From Methylotenera sp. (GTDB lineage: Bacteria > Pseudomonadota > Gammaproteobacteria > Burkholderiales > Methylophilaceae), in contig NZ_JAQSDC010000045.1 in NCBI RefSeq assembly GCF_029945705.1, positions 1 through 64,000 of the forward strand: a DNA stretch of 64,000 bases, in the 5' to 3' direction. A program made the position numbers and the translations under genes. Below are positions 7,689 to 16,370 of this stretch, piece by piece. Every line of letters starts with the position of its first letter. Position 1 is the first letter of the stretch. The notes under the pieces are model-generated. The model saw only the letters and a program-made list of their open reading frames with translations. It ran no database searches and was not told the DNA's origin.

Positions 7689-9599
7689 TTACAGATTTTT
7701 AGCGTCTAGCTCTTCCCAACGAGCAAGTGATTTTTCTAAGAAACCTTCAATTTCAATAAGTCTAGCTTGCAATGTTTTAACTAACACAGCTTGTGACTTA
7801 TAGAGTTCACCATCAGCCAGTTGCTTATTGATGCTTGCTTGCTCTAACTCTAGCTTCTCAATTTCTGCTGGAATTGCCGCGAGTTCTTTTTCCTCTTTAA
7901 AACTTAGTTTTGCGCTTGGTTTAGTTTGTGTCGTGTTAGCAGGCTTAGCATTTGATTTAGCAGCTTGAGCTTGTTGTGATTTTTTCTCTTCTAAGCGCTG
8001 TTGCGTGTAACGTTGCCAATCATCATAGCCACCACCAAATTCAGTGAGCACCGCGTTGCCTTCAAAAGCAATCACTTGCGTCACGGTATTTTCTAAAAAT
8101 GCACGATCATGGCTGACTAAGAATAGAGTGCCTGCAAACTCTTGTAGCAAGCTTTCGAGCAGTTCTAGCGTGTCAATATCTAAGTCATTCGTTGGCTCAT
8201 CTAGGACCAATACATTGGCAGGGCGGGCAAACAAACGGGCCAGTAATAAGCGGTTACGTTCGCCACCAGACAGCGATTTTACAGGTGAGCGTGAGCGTTG
8301 TGGCGGAAATAGAAAGTCTTCTAAATAGCTAATCACATGTTTACGTTCGTTGCCGATTTCTACGAAATCTGAACCCGGGCTAATGGTATCTGCGAGTGTT
8401 GCCTCTTCATCCAACTGTTCGCGCATTTGGTCAAAATACGCGACGTTGATTTTGGTGCCACGTTCCACATTGCCGCTATCGGCTTCAATATCACCTAAAA
8501 TAAGCTTGAGTAGGGTGGTTTTACCAATACCGTTCGGACCGAGTAGGCCGATTTTGTCACCACGTAAAATACGCGTGCTAAAATTGCTAATCAACGTTCT
8601 ATTGCCGTAAGCTTTGCTTACATTGTCTAGTTCGGCTACCAATTTACCGCTGCGTTCACCCGCATCTAGATTCAGTTTTACATTGCCTTGGCGCTCACGA
8701 CGAGCTGCTCGATCTAAGCGCAAGGCTTCTAAACGGCGTACACGGCCTTCATTTCGGGTGCGGCGCGCTTTAATGCCTTGGCGTATCCACACTTCTTCTT
8801 GCGCTAAAAACTTATCAAACTTAGCTGCGTGAACTTCTTCTACCGCGACCAACTCTTCTTTTTTAATTTGATAATCTGCAAAATTACCAACAAAGTCTGT
8901 GAGAATGCCACGGTCTAATTCAGTAATGCGCGTCGCAAGCCTATTCAAAAAGCGACGGTCATGGGTGATGAATAACACGCAACCGTTAAAGCTCAGCAAT
9001 AACTCTTCAAGCCATTCAATCGCTTCTAAATCAAGGTGATTGGTTGGCTCATCCAGCAATAACACTTCAGGCTCAGCTACTAGTGCGCGGCCTAAAGCAA
9101 CACGTTTACGCCAACCGCCTGATAAGGTGGACACTAGCGCATCGGCATCTAAGTTCAGGCGACTCAGCACGGTTTCAACGCGTGACTGCGCTGCCCAGCC
9201 ATTTTGCGTATCTAAATCATGCTGTAGATGTTGCATTTTCGTCATCAAAGCATCAATGTCTGCATCTGGCATACCCATATCATGGGTCACTTGATGATAG
9301 TCAATAATGGTTTGTTGCAGGCCGCCCAAACCTTCAGCGACCGCTTCAAATACTGTGTGTGTGGTATCTAACTCAGGCTCTTGCGGCACATAGACTACTC
9401 GTGCGCTGGGTGAGCGCCATACGGTGCCTTCATCTAGCTTAATGGTGCCTGCGATGGCTTTTAATAAGCTGGATTTACCTGCGCCATTGCGACCAATCAG
9501 GCCTACACGCTCGCCAGCATCCAATTGAAATGAGGCTTTGTCTAAAAGTGCATGATGCCCAAAGGCGAGTGAAGCGTTATCTAATGTAATGTAAGGCAT
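7689..9599 (-). CDS. uup: ABC-F ATPase Uup
   Basis: 636 residues, soluble, with two ABC domains and no membrane segments. Domain 1 has Walker A GRNGAGKSS (~36-44), the signature SGGWRKRVALGRAL and Walker B LLLDEPTNHLD. The conserved Uup/EttA linker EEVWIRQGIKARRTRNEGRV follows. Domain 2 has GPNGIGKTT, LSGGERNRLLLARLF and LDEPTNDLD. A charged C-terminal coiled coil (last ~80 residues) distinguishes Uup from EttA. Uup acts on ribosomes or branched DNA intermediates and limits tandem-repeat deletion in E. coli. It is a single gene, convergent with the small charged protein and divergent from ohrR. It is a housekeeping ABC-F protein, not a transporter, and is not evidence of antibiotic resistance. 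Confidence 0.93.
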   Translation of the reverse strand: MPYITLDNASLAFGHHALLDKASFQLDAGERVGLIGRNGAGKSSLLKAIAGTIKLDEGTVWRSPSARVVYVPQEPELDTTHTVFEAVAEGLGGLQQTIIDYHQVTHDMGMPDADIDALMTKMQHLQHDLDTQNGWAAQSRVETVLSRLNLDADALVSTLSGGWRKRVALGRALVAEPEVLLLDEPTNHLDLEAIEWLEELLLSFNGCVLFITHDRRFLNRLATRITELDRGILTDFVGNFADYQIKKEELVAVEEVHAAKFDKFLAQEEVWIRQGIKARRTRNEGRVRRLEALRLDRAARRERQGNVKLNLDAGERSGKLVAELDNVSKAYGNRTLISNFSTRILRGDKIGLLGPNGIGKTTLLKLILGDIEADSGNVERGTKINVAYFDQMREQLDEEATLADTISPGSDFVEIGNERKHVISYLEDFLFPPQRSRSPVKSLSGGERNRLLLARLFARPANVLVLDEPTNDLDIDTLELLESLLQEFAGTLFLVSHDRAFLENTVTQVIAFEGNAVLTEFGGGYDDWQRYTQQRLEEKKSQQAQAAKSNAKPANTTQTKPSAKLSFKEEKELAAIPAEIEKLELEQASINKQLADGELYKSQAVLVKTLQARLIEIEGFLEKSLARWEELDAKNL

Positions 9600-9775
9600 G
9601 ATTCTGTTACTTTCAGTGCTGTGGTCTTTATTAAGACATTCAGGATTGTTTTGTTAAATGTGTGACGAATGCGACTGTAATTTAATCTGTGTTGCTTGAA
9701 TCTATAAGATTTTCTAAATATCAGCATTATACATTGCTTGCTTATATATAAATTCAAGCTTATTTTTTAATATAT

Positions 9776-9805
9776 CACAATTATATTGTACACAATTTAA
9801 TTGTG
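9776..9805. promoter_or_regulatory. OhrR operator (two adjacent inverted repeats)
   Basis: Two tandem imperfect palindromes, CACAATTATATTGT (9776-9789) and CACAATTTAATTGTG (9791-9805), lie 33 bp upstream of the ohrR start. The outer arms TATATCACAATTA (9771-9783) and TAATTGTGATATA (9798-9810) are perfect inverted repeats. The layout closely matches the ACAATTnAATTGT repeats known for OhrR operators, so autorepression is expected. Confidence 0.8.
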
Positions 9806-9837
9806 ATATATGATTTGCTTCATGGAAATTAAATGTA

Positions 9838-10329
9838 ATGAAAAGTAAAGCAATGGAAAATATAACGTCACCTCAAGATAGCGACTCAACTGCTAAAGTT
9901 TTAAATGTAGATTTGCAACTGTGCTTTGCGCTTTATTCTGCCTCATTGAGTATGACAAAAACCTATAAACCTTTGTTAGCAAAGCTCAAGCTGACGTATC
10001 CGCAATATTTGGTGTTATTGGTGCTATGGGAAAAAGATGGTGTGACCGTTAATAGTATCGGCGAGCGATTATTTTCTGACTCTGGCACGCTAACACCATT
10101 GCTTAAGCGCTTGGAGAAGCAGGGTTTAATTCAACGTCAACGCGCAACTGAAGATGAGCGCAGAGTGATTATTACACTGACTGAGCAGGGTCAGTTATTA
10201 CAAGCTCAGGCAGCAGATGTTCACACACACATTGCTTGCAGCACAGGTTGCACACTCACCGAGCTAAAAGAGCTCAATAGCCAACTCATTTTATTAAGAA
10301 CTAGTTTGATTAATAAATTAGCAACATAG
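9838..10329 (+). CDS. ohrR: MarR-family organic peroxide sensor OhrR
   Basis: 163 residues. [11 protein letters not shown] with the peroxidatic Cys29, followed by [20 protein letters not shown], is the OhrR signature. The winged helix contains [17 protein letters not shown] and [10 protein letters not shown]. Cys134 and Cys138 near the C-terminus make it a probable two-Cys (Xanthomonas-type) OhrR that forms an intersubunit disulfide on oxidation. The start is uncertain: ATG at 9838, or ATG at 9853 (MENITSP); neither has a strong ribosome binding site. Sixty bp downstream on the same strand lies a secreted catalase-related peroxidase rather than the usual ohr gene, and the double operator sits just upstream. 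The pair is probably a peroxide-inducible operon. Confidence 0.93.
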   Translation: MKSKAMENITSPQDSDSTAKVLNVDLQLCFALYSASLSMTKTYKPLLAKLKLTYPQYLVLLVLWEKDGVTVNSIGERLFSDSGTLTPLLKRLEKQGLIQRQRATEDERRVIITLTEQGQLLQAQAADVHTHIACSTGCTLTELKELNSQLILLRTSLINKLAT

Positions 10330-10389
10330 TCATTAGAATATATTCATTAGCTTTATACATTTCACTTTATTAAAATCTAGGAGAACATC

Positions 10390-11415
10390 ATGAACACCAA
10401 ACGCTCGTTATTAAATATCAAAGGCTTAGCACTCTCAATGCTCGTGTTGAGCATTTCAAATGCTTATGCGGAAGAAGCTAGTACAGCTGAAAGCGACAAA
10501 CCTGTTGTGGAGCAGATTGTAAACACACTCACTAAATTATCAGGTGGTCCATACAAAGGTTATCGTGCTAATCATGCAAAAGGCATTGTTGTGCAAGGTG
10601 AGTTTGTCCCTGCCAAGTCAGCTGCCAGTCTAAGTAAAGCGGTGCATTTGCAAGCAAAACCTAGCCCAGTGACTGTCCGTTTTTCAGATGCCACAGGTTT
10701 ACCAACCATTCCAGATGCAGATGGCAATGCTTTTCCTAAAGGCATCGCGATTCGTTTTCAGCTAGCAGATGGCGCATATACGGATATTGTGAGCATTTCT
10801 ACCAACGGCTTTCCAGCCGCAAAACCTGAAGACTTTTTAGGGTTACTTAACTCAATAGCGTCGAGCGGCCCAGACGCTGCAAAACCAACACCCGTTGAAC
10901 AATTTTTAGGATCACACCCAGCAGCACTGGCTTTTGTGCAAATGCCGAAGCCAGCGCCTGTTAGTTTTGCTACAGAAAGTTTTTATGGCGTAAATGCGTT
11001 TAAATTTACTAATGCAAAAGGTGAGACACAGTATGGCCGTTATCGCATTACTCCAATTAACGGCGCAGAGTTTTTAACAAAAGAACAGGCAGCTAAAGAA
11101 TCGCCAAACTATTTGATGGACGAACTGCCAGTGCGTTTAAGCAAAGCCCCAGCTAAATTTAAAATTGCGGTGCAATTGGCTGATAAAGGGGATGTTGTGA
11201 ACGACCCTACAGTGGTATGGCCAGAAACAAGAAAGCAAGTTGAGTTAGGAACGCTTACACTTAAAAATGTAGATGCTAATGGCGTAAAATTTGAAAAGGC
11301 GACGATGTTTAATCCGCTGGTGTTAGTGGATGGTATCGATGCTTCTGATGATCCAATATTGTTAGCTCGTCCTTCAGCTTACGCAGTGAGTTATGGTAGA
11401 CGCCTAGGTCAGTAA
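10390..11415 (+). CDS. Periplasmic catalase-related peroxidase (SrpA-like)
   Basis: 341 residues, with a signal peptide (cleavage after NAYA, ~27) and a strong AGGAG site before the ATG. It has the reduced catalase fold of the SrpA/catalase-related peroxidase group: distal His62 in RANHAKG, VTVRFSDATG, PKGIAIRF, STNGFP, and a C-terminal RPSAYAVSYGRR carrying the proximal haem-ligand Tyr and Arg. At ~340 residues it lacks the long arms of true catalases (~480 or more), as expected for this subfamily. These haem enzymes reduce organic or hydrogen peroxides, often with weak catalase activity. It sits 60 bp behind ohrR and is probably coregulated by peroxide; export suggests periplasmic detoxification. 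Confidence 0.88.
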   Translation: MNTKRSLLNIKGLALSMLVLSISNAYAEEASTAESDKPVVEQIVNTLTKLSGGPYKGYRANHAKGIVVQGEFVPAKSAASLSKAVHLQAKPSPVTVRFSDATGLPTIPDADGNAFPKGIAIRFQLADGAYTDIVSISTNGFPAAKPEDFLGLLNSIASSGPDAAKPTPVEQFLGSHPAALAFVQMPKPAPVSFATESFYGVNAFKFTNAKGETQYGRYRITPINGAEFLTKEQAAKESPNYLMDELPVRLSKAPAKFKIAVQLADKGDVVNDPTVVWPETRKQVELGTLTLKNVDANGVKFEKATMFNPLVLVDGIDASDDPILLARPSAYAVSYGRRLGQ

Positions 11416-11447
11416 TCTTTAGGTCAATAATAATTTAGCTTAGTAGC

Positions 11448-11484
11448 GAGCATTTATTCGAAGTGCCATGTCAAATAAATGCTC
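11448..11484. terminator. Hairpin between convergent peroxidase and asmA genes
   Basis: GAGCATTTATT (11448-11458) and AATAAATGCTC (11474-11484) are perfect 11-bp arms around a 15-nt loop, 33 bp after the peroxidase stop. No T-tract follows. It may be a bidirectional terminator or 3' stabiliser. Confidence 0.4.
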
Positions 11485-11539
11485 AATTAGCCTTAATCAA
11501 TTGTTATTGCTGAAGCAAGTCGCTAAGTAAGAGTTTAAG

Positions 11540-13627
11540 TTAAGGCTTTTCGTTAAACTCCGCCAAGCTTTGATCACAAGGTGATTTTTTGCCAGAACCA
11601 GCATCTAAAAACGGCAAAATAGCAGCGGGAGGCGCAATCAAAGCCAACGCAACACTACCTAATATACGCGCCACAATCGGTGTTTTCTCAATTGAAACAT
11701 CTGGATTCTTAAAAGTACCCTTCACATGAATCGGCGAACGTACTGTGAACGGCGAAATATTTTTAGGTTTTGCTACCATGCGCAAATCCAATGCTTCTTT
11801 GGCAATATTCACATTACCATCTATTAGAATTAAGGTCACGGGTGTATCCACCAATGCCATTTTAGGCGTAGCAAGGCCATTTTTAGTACTTAAATCCATC
11901 ACCGCACAGTTCATTGGTAAGGCGTTGTCTTTGGTCAGTAAAATACCTAATCCTTGCGCAATATCTAATCCAACTGCCTCAATAATTAAGTGTGAAATTG
12001 TGCCTTTATTGATAAAGATAGACACGTCGCCATCTAGTGAGCTCAGCATCTCGGCGGTTGAGTTACCTCTCCCCGTTAGTTTGGTTTTACCATTGAGCGT
12101 ACCTGTGACATAAGAGGGTGGGGTTTCTTTTTTCCCTTCTGATTTCGCTTGTTTTTTCGGGTCGGTAGAGACCGTTAACCATTTTTCTACGTCAATATCT
12201 TTCCAGCGCAGATTAATATTCCACGTGGGCAACGATACGGCTTTACTTTCAGCTTTTAATACATCAGCGGTACTTGCTAATGTTGTAGCCTTCGCAAGAT
12301 GTGTATCTATCGAGATTAAGCCAGCAATGCTGCCATCAGCAGTACGCGCATCGATTTTCGAGAGTGATAACTTTCCGTTTTCTAGTAGCAGATCTGCTTT
12401 TAATGGTGAAATTGGTCGCGAAAACGCATTGCCTAAGTCTACATAAGTCAGATTTACATCAATTTGCGCATCCATTTTATTCAATGAAGGCAAATCTAGC
12501 GGGCGATCAGGCAGTACTTTGCCATTGCTTGGAGTGGCCATAGACCCATCAGCATTTTTTGTACCAAAGGCGGGCGCCAAGTCAGCAAGAAAAAAATGTT
12601 TTCCGCTTATATTTCCTTTAAGTAAAGGCCTCGCTGGTCTAGGGTCATAACTAAAATTGCCGTTTAAATCACTTTTACCTACGTGGGCAGAAACTGCATT
12701 AGCAAGCCATACTTCACCATCATTTTCAAGTAAGGTATTAAGCGAGAATTTATCGGTTGTCGGTAAAACCACATTCACTAAATTACCGAGTATCGATAGC
12801 GAAGGGCCTTTAACAGACAGTTTACCTTTAACATTATGTTTGCCTAGTAAGTCAGAAACAGTACCAGCAAAATCTGCGCGCAAGGTTGAATATTCAAGCC
12901 AAGCTTTAGATGCGATGGGTGAAGCGTCGCTATCATTCGTCGCAATTGGAAGAAAACCATCTGTGATTAATTTACCTTTTATGGATTTCTTTAGCAGCTT
13001 GCCTTCTATCTCAATAGTAGAGTTAGCCACTTTATTGGATAAGCCTTCATCTGTATGAAATTTTGCAACTAGATCGACTTGTGTTTGAGGGTCAGTAATT
13101 TTCGCGGCGCCGTTTTGTACGATTAAGATTTCAATAATAGGGAAGGGACTATCTGGCTTAGTCTTATCATCACTAAACTGCCAAGTGGTAGAACCATCTT
13201 CACGGCGCAAAAGCTGGGCATCGATTTGATTAACACGTAGAGACTTAATGCGTAATTGATTAGAGTTTTTGAATTTGAATAAATCGCTATAGCGTAAATT
13301 CAGAGTGATATTTTTAGTTTCAATAAAATGGGGTATATCAAACGCTTTGGGGGCAGATATAAATAAACCACCCACCTCTAACTTAACGCCACCCAGTAAC
13401 TTAAGCTTGAATGGCGCATCGATTCTTACCGTACGTTCTAATTGCTTACTTGCAAATCGCTCGACAGGCTCTTTTAAGAAAGGCCAACCCAAAACCTCGC
13501 AAACCACGATTGAAAGAATAAATAAGCCAACAAAAACTAACGAAAATTTAGCGAAAGTAAACTTTTTACTAATAACCGTTGAGTTTGAATGATTGTCTGC
13601 TACTTCTGTTTGAAGTTCATCGGTCAT
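11540..13627 (-). CDS. AsmA-family inner-membrane/periplasmic protein
   Basis: 695 residues from the ATG at 13627 (MTDELQTEV), which has AAAGG eight bases upstream. A start 30 bases further out lacks a site. A cytoplasmic N-tail precedes one transmembrane helix (FSLVFVGLFILSIVVCEVLGW in shorter terms: FSLVFVGLFILSIVV), then a long periplasmic region of repeated beta strands (AsmA/DUF748-like). The C-terminal part, FTVRSPIHVKGTFKNPDVSIEKTP, is typical of AsmA. Known AsmA relatives form bridge-like lipid-transfer structures that affect outer-membrane lipid homeostasis. It stands alone, convergent with the peroxidase and downstream of rep on the same strand with a 200-bp gap. Confidence 0.88.
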   Translation of the reverse strand: MTDELQTEVADNHSNSTVISKKFTFAKFSLVFVGLFILSIVVCEVLGWPFLKEPVERFASKQLERTVRIDAPFKLKLLGGVKLEVGGLFISAPKAFDIPHFIETKNITLNLRYSDLFKFKNSNQLRIKSLRVNQIDAQLLRREDGSTTWQFSDDKTKPDSPFPIIEILIVQNGAAKITDPQTQVDLVAKFHTDEGLSNKVANSTIEIEGKLLKKSIKGKLITDGFLPIATNDSDASPIASKAWLEYSTLRADFAGTVSDLLGKHNVKGKLSVKGPSLSILGNLVNVVLPTTDKFSLNTLLENDGEVWLANAVSAHVGKSDLNGNFSYDPRPARPLLKGNISGKHFFLADLAPAFGTKNADGSMATPSNGKVLPDRPLDLPSLNKMDAQIDVNLTYVDLGNAFSRPISPLKADLLLENGKLSLSKIDARTADGSIAGLISIDTHLAKATTLASTADVLKAESKAVSLPTWNINLRWKDIDVEKWLTVSTDPKKQAKSEGKKETPPSYVTGTLNGKTKLTGRGNSTAEMLSSLDGDVSIFINKGTISHLIIEAVGLDIAQGLGILLTKDNALPMNCAVMDLSTKNGLATPKMALVDTPVTLILIDGNVNIAKEALDLRMVAKPKNISPFTVRSPIHVKGTFKNPDVSIEKTPIVARILGSVALALIAPPAAILPFLDAGSGKKSPCDQSLAEFNEKP

Positions 13628-13836
13628 ATTAAATACCTTTATTATTCTTAAAGTCATTGATGCAGTTTATATCGCTAAACACCACACCCTACAAGAAAAT
13701 TGGGTGTGTGAGGTTTATAAGTAAATCTACATTATTACAGCACTATAAGGTCTAGTTATACTTGACTTCTAGACTTGGTACAGTCGAAATAAAGATGATA
13801 TTCATGTCAGAAATGGCTTACAGCGTCACTAGACAG

Positions 13837-15876
13837 TTAATAGGTTTTATTGCCCAGCATGGCTTTAATATTTGCCATTTTAGATTTACCAAATTCTTTA
13901 CTGGCTTCAGGATCTTTATTAAATGGGTTACCAAAATGACGCACATCATCTTTGGGTAGTTCCGCGATAAAACGGCTAGGTTCGCACATTTGCATCTCAC
14001 CTGCGCGCTTGCGTTTTTTACACCATGAAATATTCAGTGATTTTTGTGCGCGGGTGATGCCCACATACATCAGACGACGCTCTTCTTCAATTTTTGTGGG
14101 GTCTGCAACGCCTAAATCTATACTTTCGCGGTGCGGCAATATGCCTTCTTCAACGCCAATTAAAAACACATGACCAAACTCCAAACCTTTAGCGGCGTGC
14201 AGGGTTGATAACTTAACTGCATCAGGTTCACCATCTTCACGGCCCTCCAACATGCTCATCAGCGATACCATTTGGGTGAGTTCTAGTAAATTTTTACCTT
14301 CGGTCTCGTTGCCAAATTCAGTACTTGCTTCCCCTTTTTTGGTTAGCCAGCCAATAAAATCCAGTACATTCTTCCATTTGCTTTCAGCAGCGCGAGGCTC
14401 ATCGCTGTCATACAAAAATGCTTCATATTGTATGGTGGTGAGTAAGTCATTCAATACTTCGCCAGCTGGGTCACGCACAGCACGTTCTTGAATTTTCTGA
14501 ATGTAGGTGCAAAAGTTGAGTAAGTCTTCTAATTGCTTATTGCCAATGTCATTTTGAAAGTCACCCTCAAACGCCGCAGCAAACAGTGATATTTTGTGCA
14601 AGCTGGCAAATTCGCCTAAACGTTCAAGTGTAGTGTTACCAATGCCTTTTTTCGGTGTGGTTGCCGCGCGGATGAAAGCAGGGTCATCATCTTCATTTGC
14701 TACTAAACGTAAGTAACTGATTAAATCTTTAATCTCGGTTTTATCGAAAAATGATTGACCACCTGAAATGGTGTAAGGGATTTTGTGATTACGCAGGTAT
14801 TGCTCAAAGATACGCGCTTGGTGATTGCCGCGGTAAAGAATAGCGTAGTCCAAAAACTTGGTGCGGTTTTCAAACTTGTGCGCTTGCAGCTTCATAATTA
14901 CAGATTCGGCTTCTGCCTCCTCGCTCATAGCGGCAGACACCTGAATTAAATCACCCGTGCCTAAATCGCTCCAAAGTTTCTTTTCAAAAAGCTTCGGGTT
15001 GTTGGCAATCACCGCGTTTGCGCCGCGCAAAATACGAATCGTAGAACGGTAATTCTGCTCTAGCTTGATGACTTTTAACTTGCTAAAGTCTTCGGTGAGT
15101 TGGCGTAAATTCTCTACGTCCGCACCGCGCCAGCCGTAAATGGCTTGGTCATCGTCACCCACAGCGGTAAATTGCCCACGTACGCCTGTTAGCATTTTCA
15201 CCAGCTTATATTGGCAAGCGTTGGTATCTTGGTATTCATCAATCAGTAAATATTGTAGTTTTCGCTGCCATTTATTCAATGCAGTTTCATGTTCATCAAA
15301 CAACTCAACTGGTAGTTTAATCAAGTCATCAAAATCAACCGCTTGATAAGCTTTTAATGTTTGCTGATATAGCTGATAAACCTTTGCTGCGGCGTGCGTA
15401 AGTTCCTCTTCAGCTGTGGCTTTAGCTTGATCTGGGTTAACAAAACCATTTTTCCAGTGTGAAATTTGCGATTGTGTTTTGCGTAATAATTGCTTATCCG
15501 TGGTCGCTAAAATATCTGCAAGAATTTTAAAACTATCGGATGAATCCAATATTGAAAATTGCGGTTTATAGCCAAGTAGCGAAGCTTCAGCGCGCAGCAT
15601 TTGCAAACCAAGCGAGTGAAACGTTGCAATAGTTAAGCCTTTGATGTTTTTCCCTACCATGAGCTTACCCACACGTTCCTGCATCTCACGCGCAGCTTTG
15701 TTGGTAAAGGTGATGGCGGCAATTTCTTTAGGTGAATAGCCTGCTTCATCAATCAAATAACTGATTTTTTGCGTAATCACGCACGTTTTGCCGCTGCCAG
15801 CACCAGCCAACACCAGCAATGGACCATCGAGATATTTAACGGCGTCGCGCTGCGGAGAATTTAAGGAATTTAACAT
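13837..15876 (-). CDS. rep: ATP-dependent DNA helicase Rep
   Basis: 679 residues, close to E. coli Rep (673). It is an SF1A 3'-5' helicase. Motif I is AGAGSGKT (24-31), motif Ia ITFTNKAAREM, motif II DEYQDTN, motif III GDDDQAIYGWRGA, motif IV QNYRST, motif V STLHAAKGLEF and motif VI YVGITRAQ. The lack of a long UvrD-type C-terminal tail and the early ATFHSLGLQML segment favour Rep over UvrD. It assists replication forks through protein-DNA barriers. A TAAGGA site precedes the ATG. It is a single gene, divergent from the small protein at 16018. Confidence 0.93.
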   Translation of the reverse strand: MLNSLNSPQRDAVKYLDGPLLVLAGAGSGKTCVITQKISYLIDEAGYSPKEIAAITFTNKAAREMQERVGKLMVGKNIKGLTIATFHSLGLQMLRAEASLLGYKPQFSILDSSDSFKILADILATTDKQLLRKTQSQISHWKNGFVNPDQAKATAEEELTHAAAKVYQLYQQTLKAYQAVDFDDLIKLPVELFDEHETALNKWQRKLQYLLIDEYQDTNACQYKLVKMLTGVRGQFTAVGDDDQAIYGWRGADVENLRQLTEDFSKLKVIKLEQNYRSTIRILRGANAVIANNPKLFEKKLWSDLGTGDLIQVSAAMSEEAEAESVIMKLQAHKFENRTKFLDYAILYRGNHQARIFEQYLRNHKIPYTISGGQSFFDKTEIKDLISYLRLVANEDDDPAFIRAATTPKKGIGNTTLERLGEFASLHKISLFAAAFEGDFQNDIGNKQLEDLLNFCTYIQKIQERAVRDPAGEVLNDLLTTIQYEAFLYDSDEPRAAESKWKNVLDFIGWLTKKGEASTEFGNETEGKNLLELTQMVSLMSMLEGREDGEPDAVKLSTLHAAKGLEFGHVFLIGVEEGILPHRESIDLGVADPTKIEEERRLMYVGITRAQKSLNISWCKKRKRAGEMQMCEPSRFIAELPKDDVRHFGNPFNKDPEASKEFGKSKMANIKAMLGNKTY

Positions 15877-16017
15877 GCAGTGCTTTTTTGAATTTTTTGA
15901 GTGAAACTTAAGCTTTAGATTTTAACGTTTAAGGCTCTAACAAGCTATCAATTAAATGATTAAAGCATGCCATAATTACTGGCTTAAAAATAAGCACTTA
16001 AAAGCTAAAGGAATCGC

Positions 16018-16290
16018 ATGCGATCAAGCGCAAGATCTACCAGAGCCAGTGCCGCGATTGATAGACTAAAAAAACGTAGCGGCAACGAAAATTATTCAAT
16101 GTCTATGAATAGTGGCGCAATGTTTAGCTTGCTGCTAGCCACTGGCGGTGGCGACTCAACTCGTTTATGCGAGCCAATGATGATGGAAGAGTTTGTGGTG
16201 TTTGTGAATGCCTACGGCCCACAAACGCCTAAACGTGTCAGTAAGCTAGATATTGAGTTTAGTAAGCAGCTGACTAAAAAAAGCGAATAA
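16018..16290 (+). CDS. Small protein, unknown (90 aa)
   Basis: 90 residues. AAAGGA six bases before the ATG supports the start. It has an Arg/Ser-rich basic N-terminus (MRSSARSTRASAAIDRLKKR), then a Gly- and Met-rich centre and a charged C-terminus (RVSKLDIEFSKQLTKK). There is no signal peptide. I do not recognise a family. Evidence that it is a real, selected gene is that a second, truncated copy of its 3' third survives at 18035-18126, and most of the differences between the copies are synonymous (AAT/AAC, CTA/TTA, GAG/GAA). Confidence 0.65.
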   Translation: MRSSARSTRASAAIDRLKKRSGNENYSMSMNSGAMFSLLLATGGGDSTRLCEPMMMEEFVVFVNAYGPQTPKRVSKLDIEFSKQLTKKSE

Positions 16291-16292
16291 GT
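16200..16292 (+). repeat. Direct repeat, copy 1 (3' end of the 90-aa gene)
   Basis: 93 bp that recur as 18035-18126 with about seven differences and a one-base gap (~92% identity). The two copies flank the secreted-protein gene at 16371-17906 in the same orientation, so recombination between them could excise it. Confidence 0.85.
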
Positions 16293-16370
16293 ATAACCAT
16301 AAGGAGTTTGTCCTCATTGATTTTTTACCTTAGTGTTTTTTGTTAACCTAAAATTTGGCTGAATTAAAAT

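Noticed and set aside
7689-9599. ABC transporter or antibiotic-resistance ABC-F
   Set aside because: No membrane domains; the linker and C-terminal coiled coil identify Uup, a housekeeping ABC-F protein.
13684-13709. CACACCC/GGGTGTG inverted repeat between rep and asmA
   Set aside because: It has a 12-base loop and no T-tract or conserved context; too weak to call a terminator or operator.
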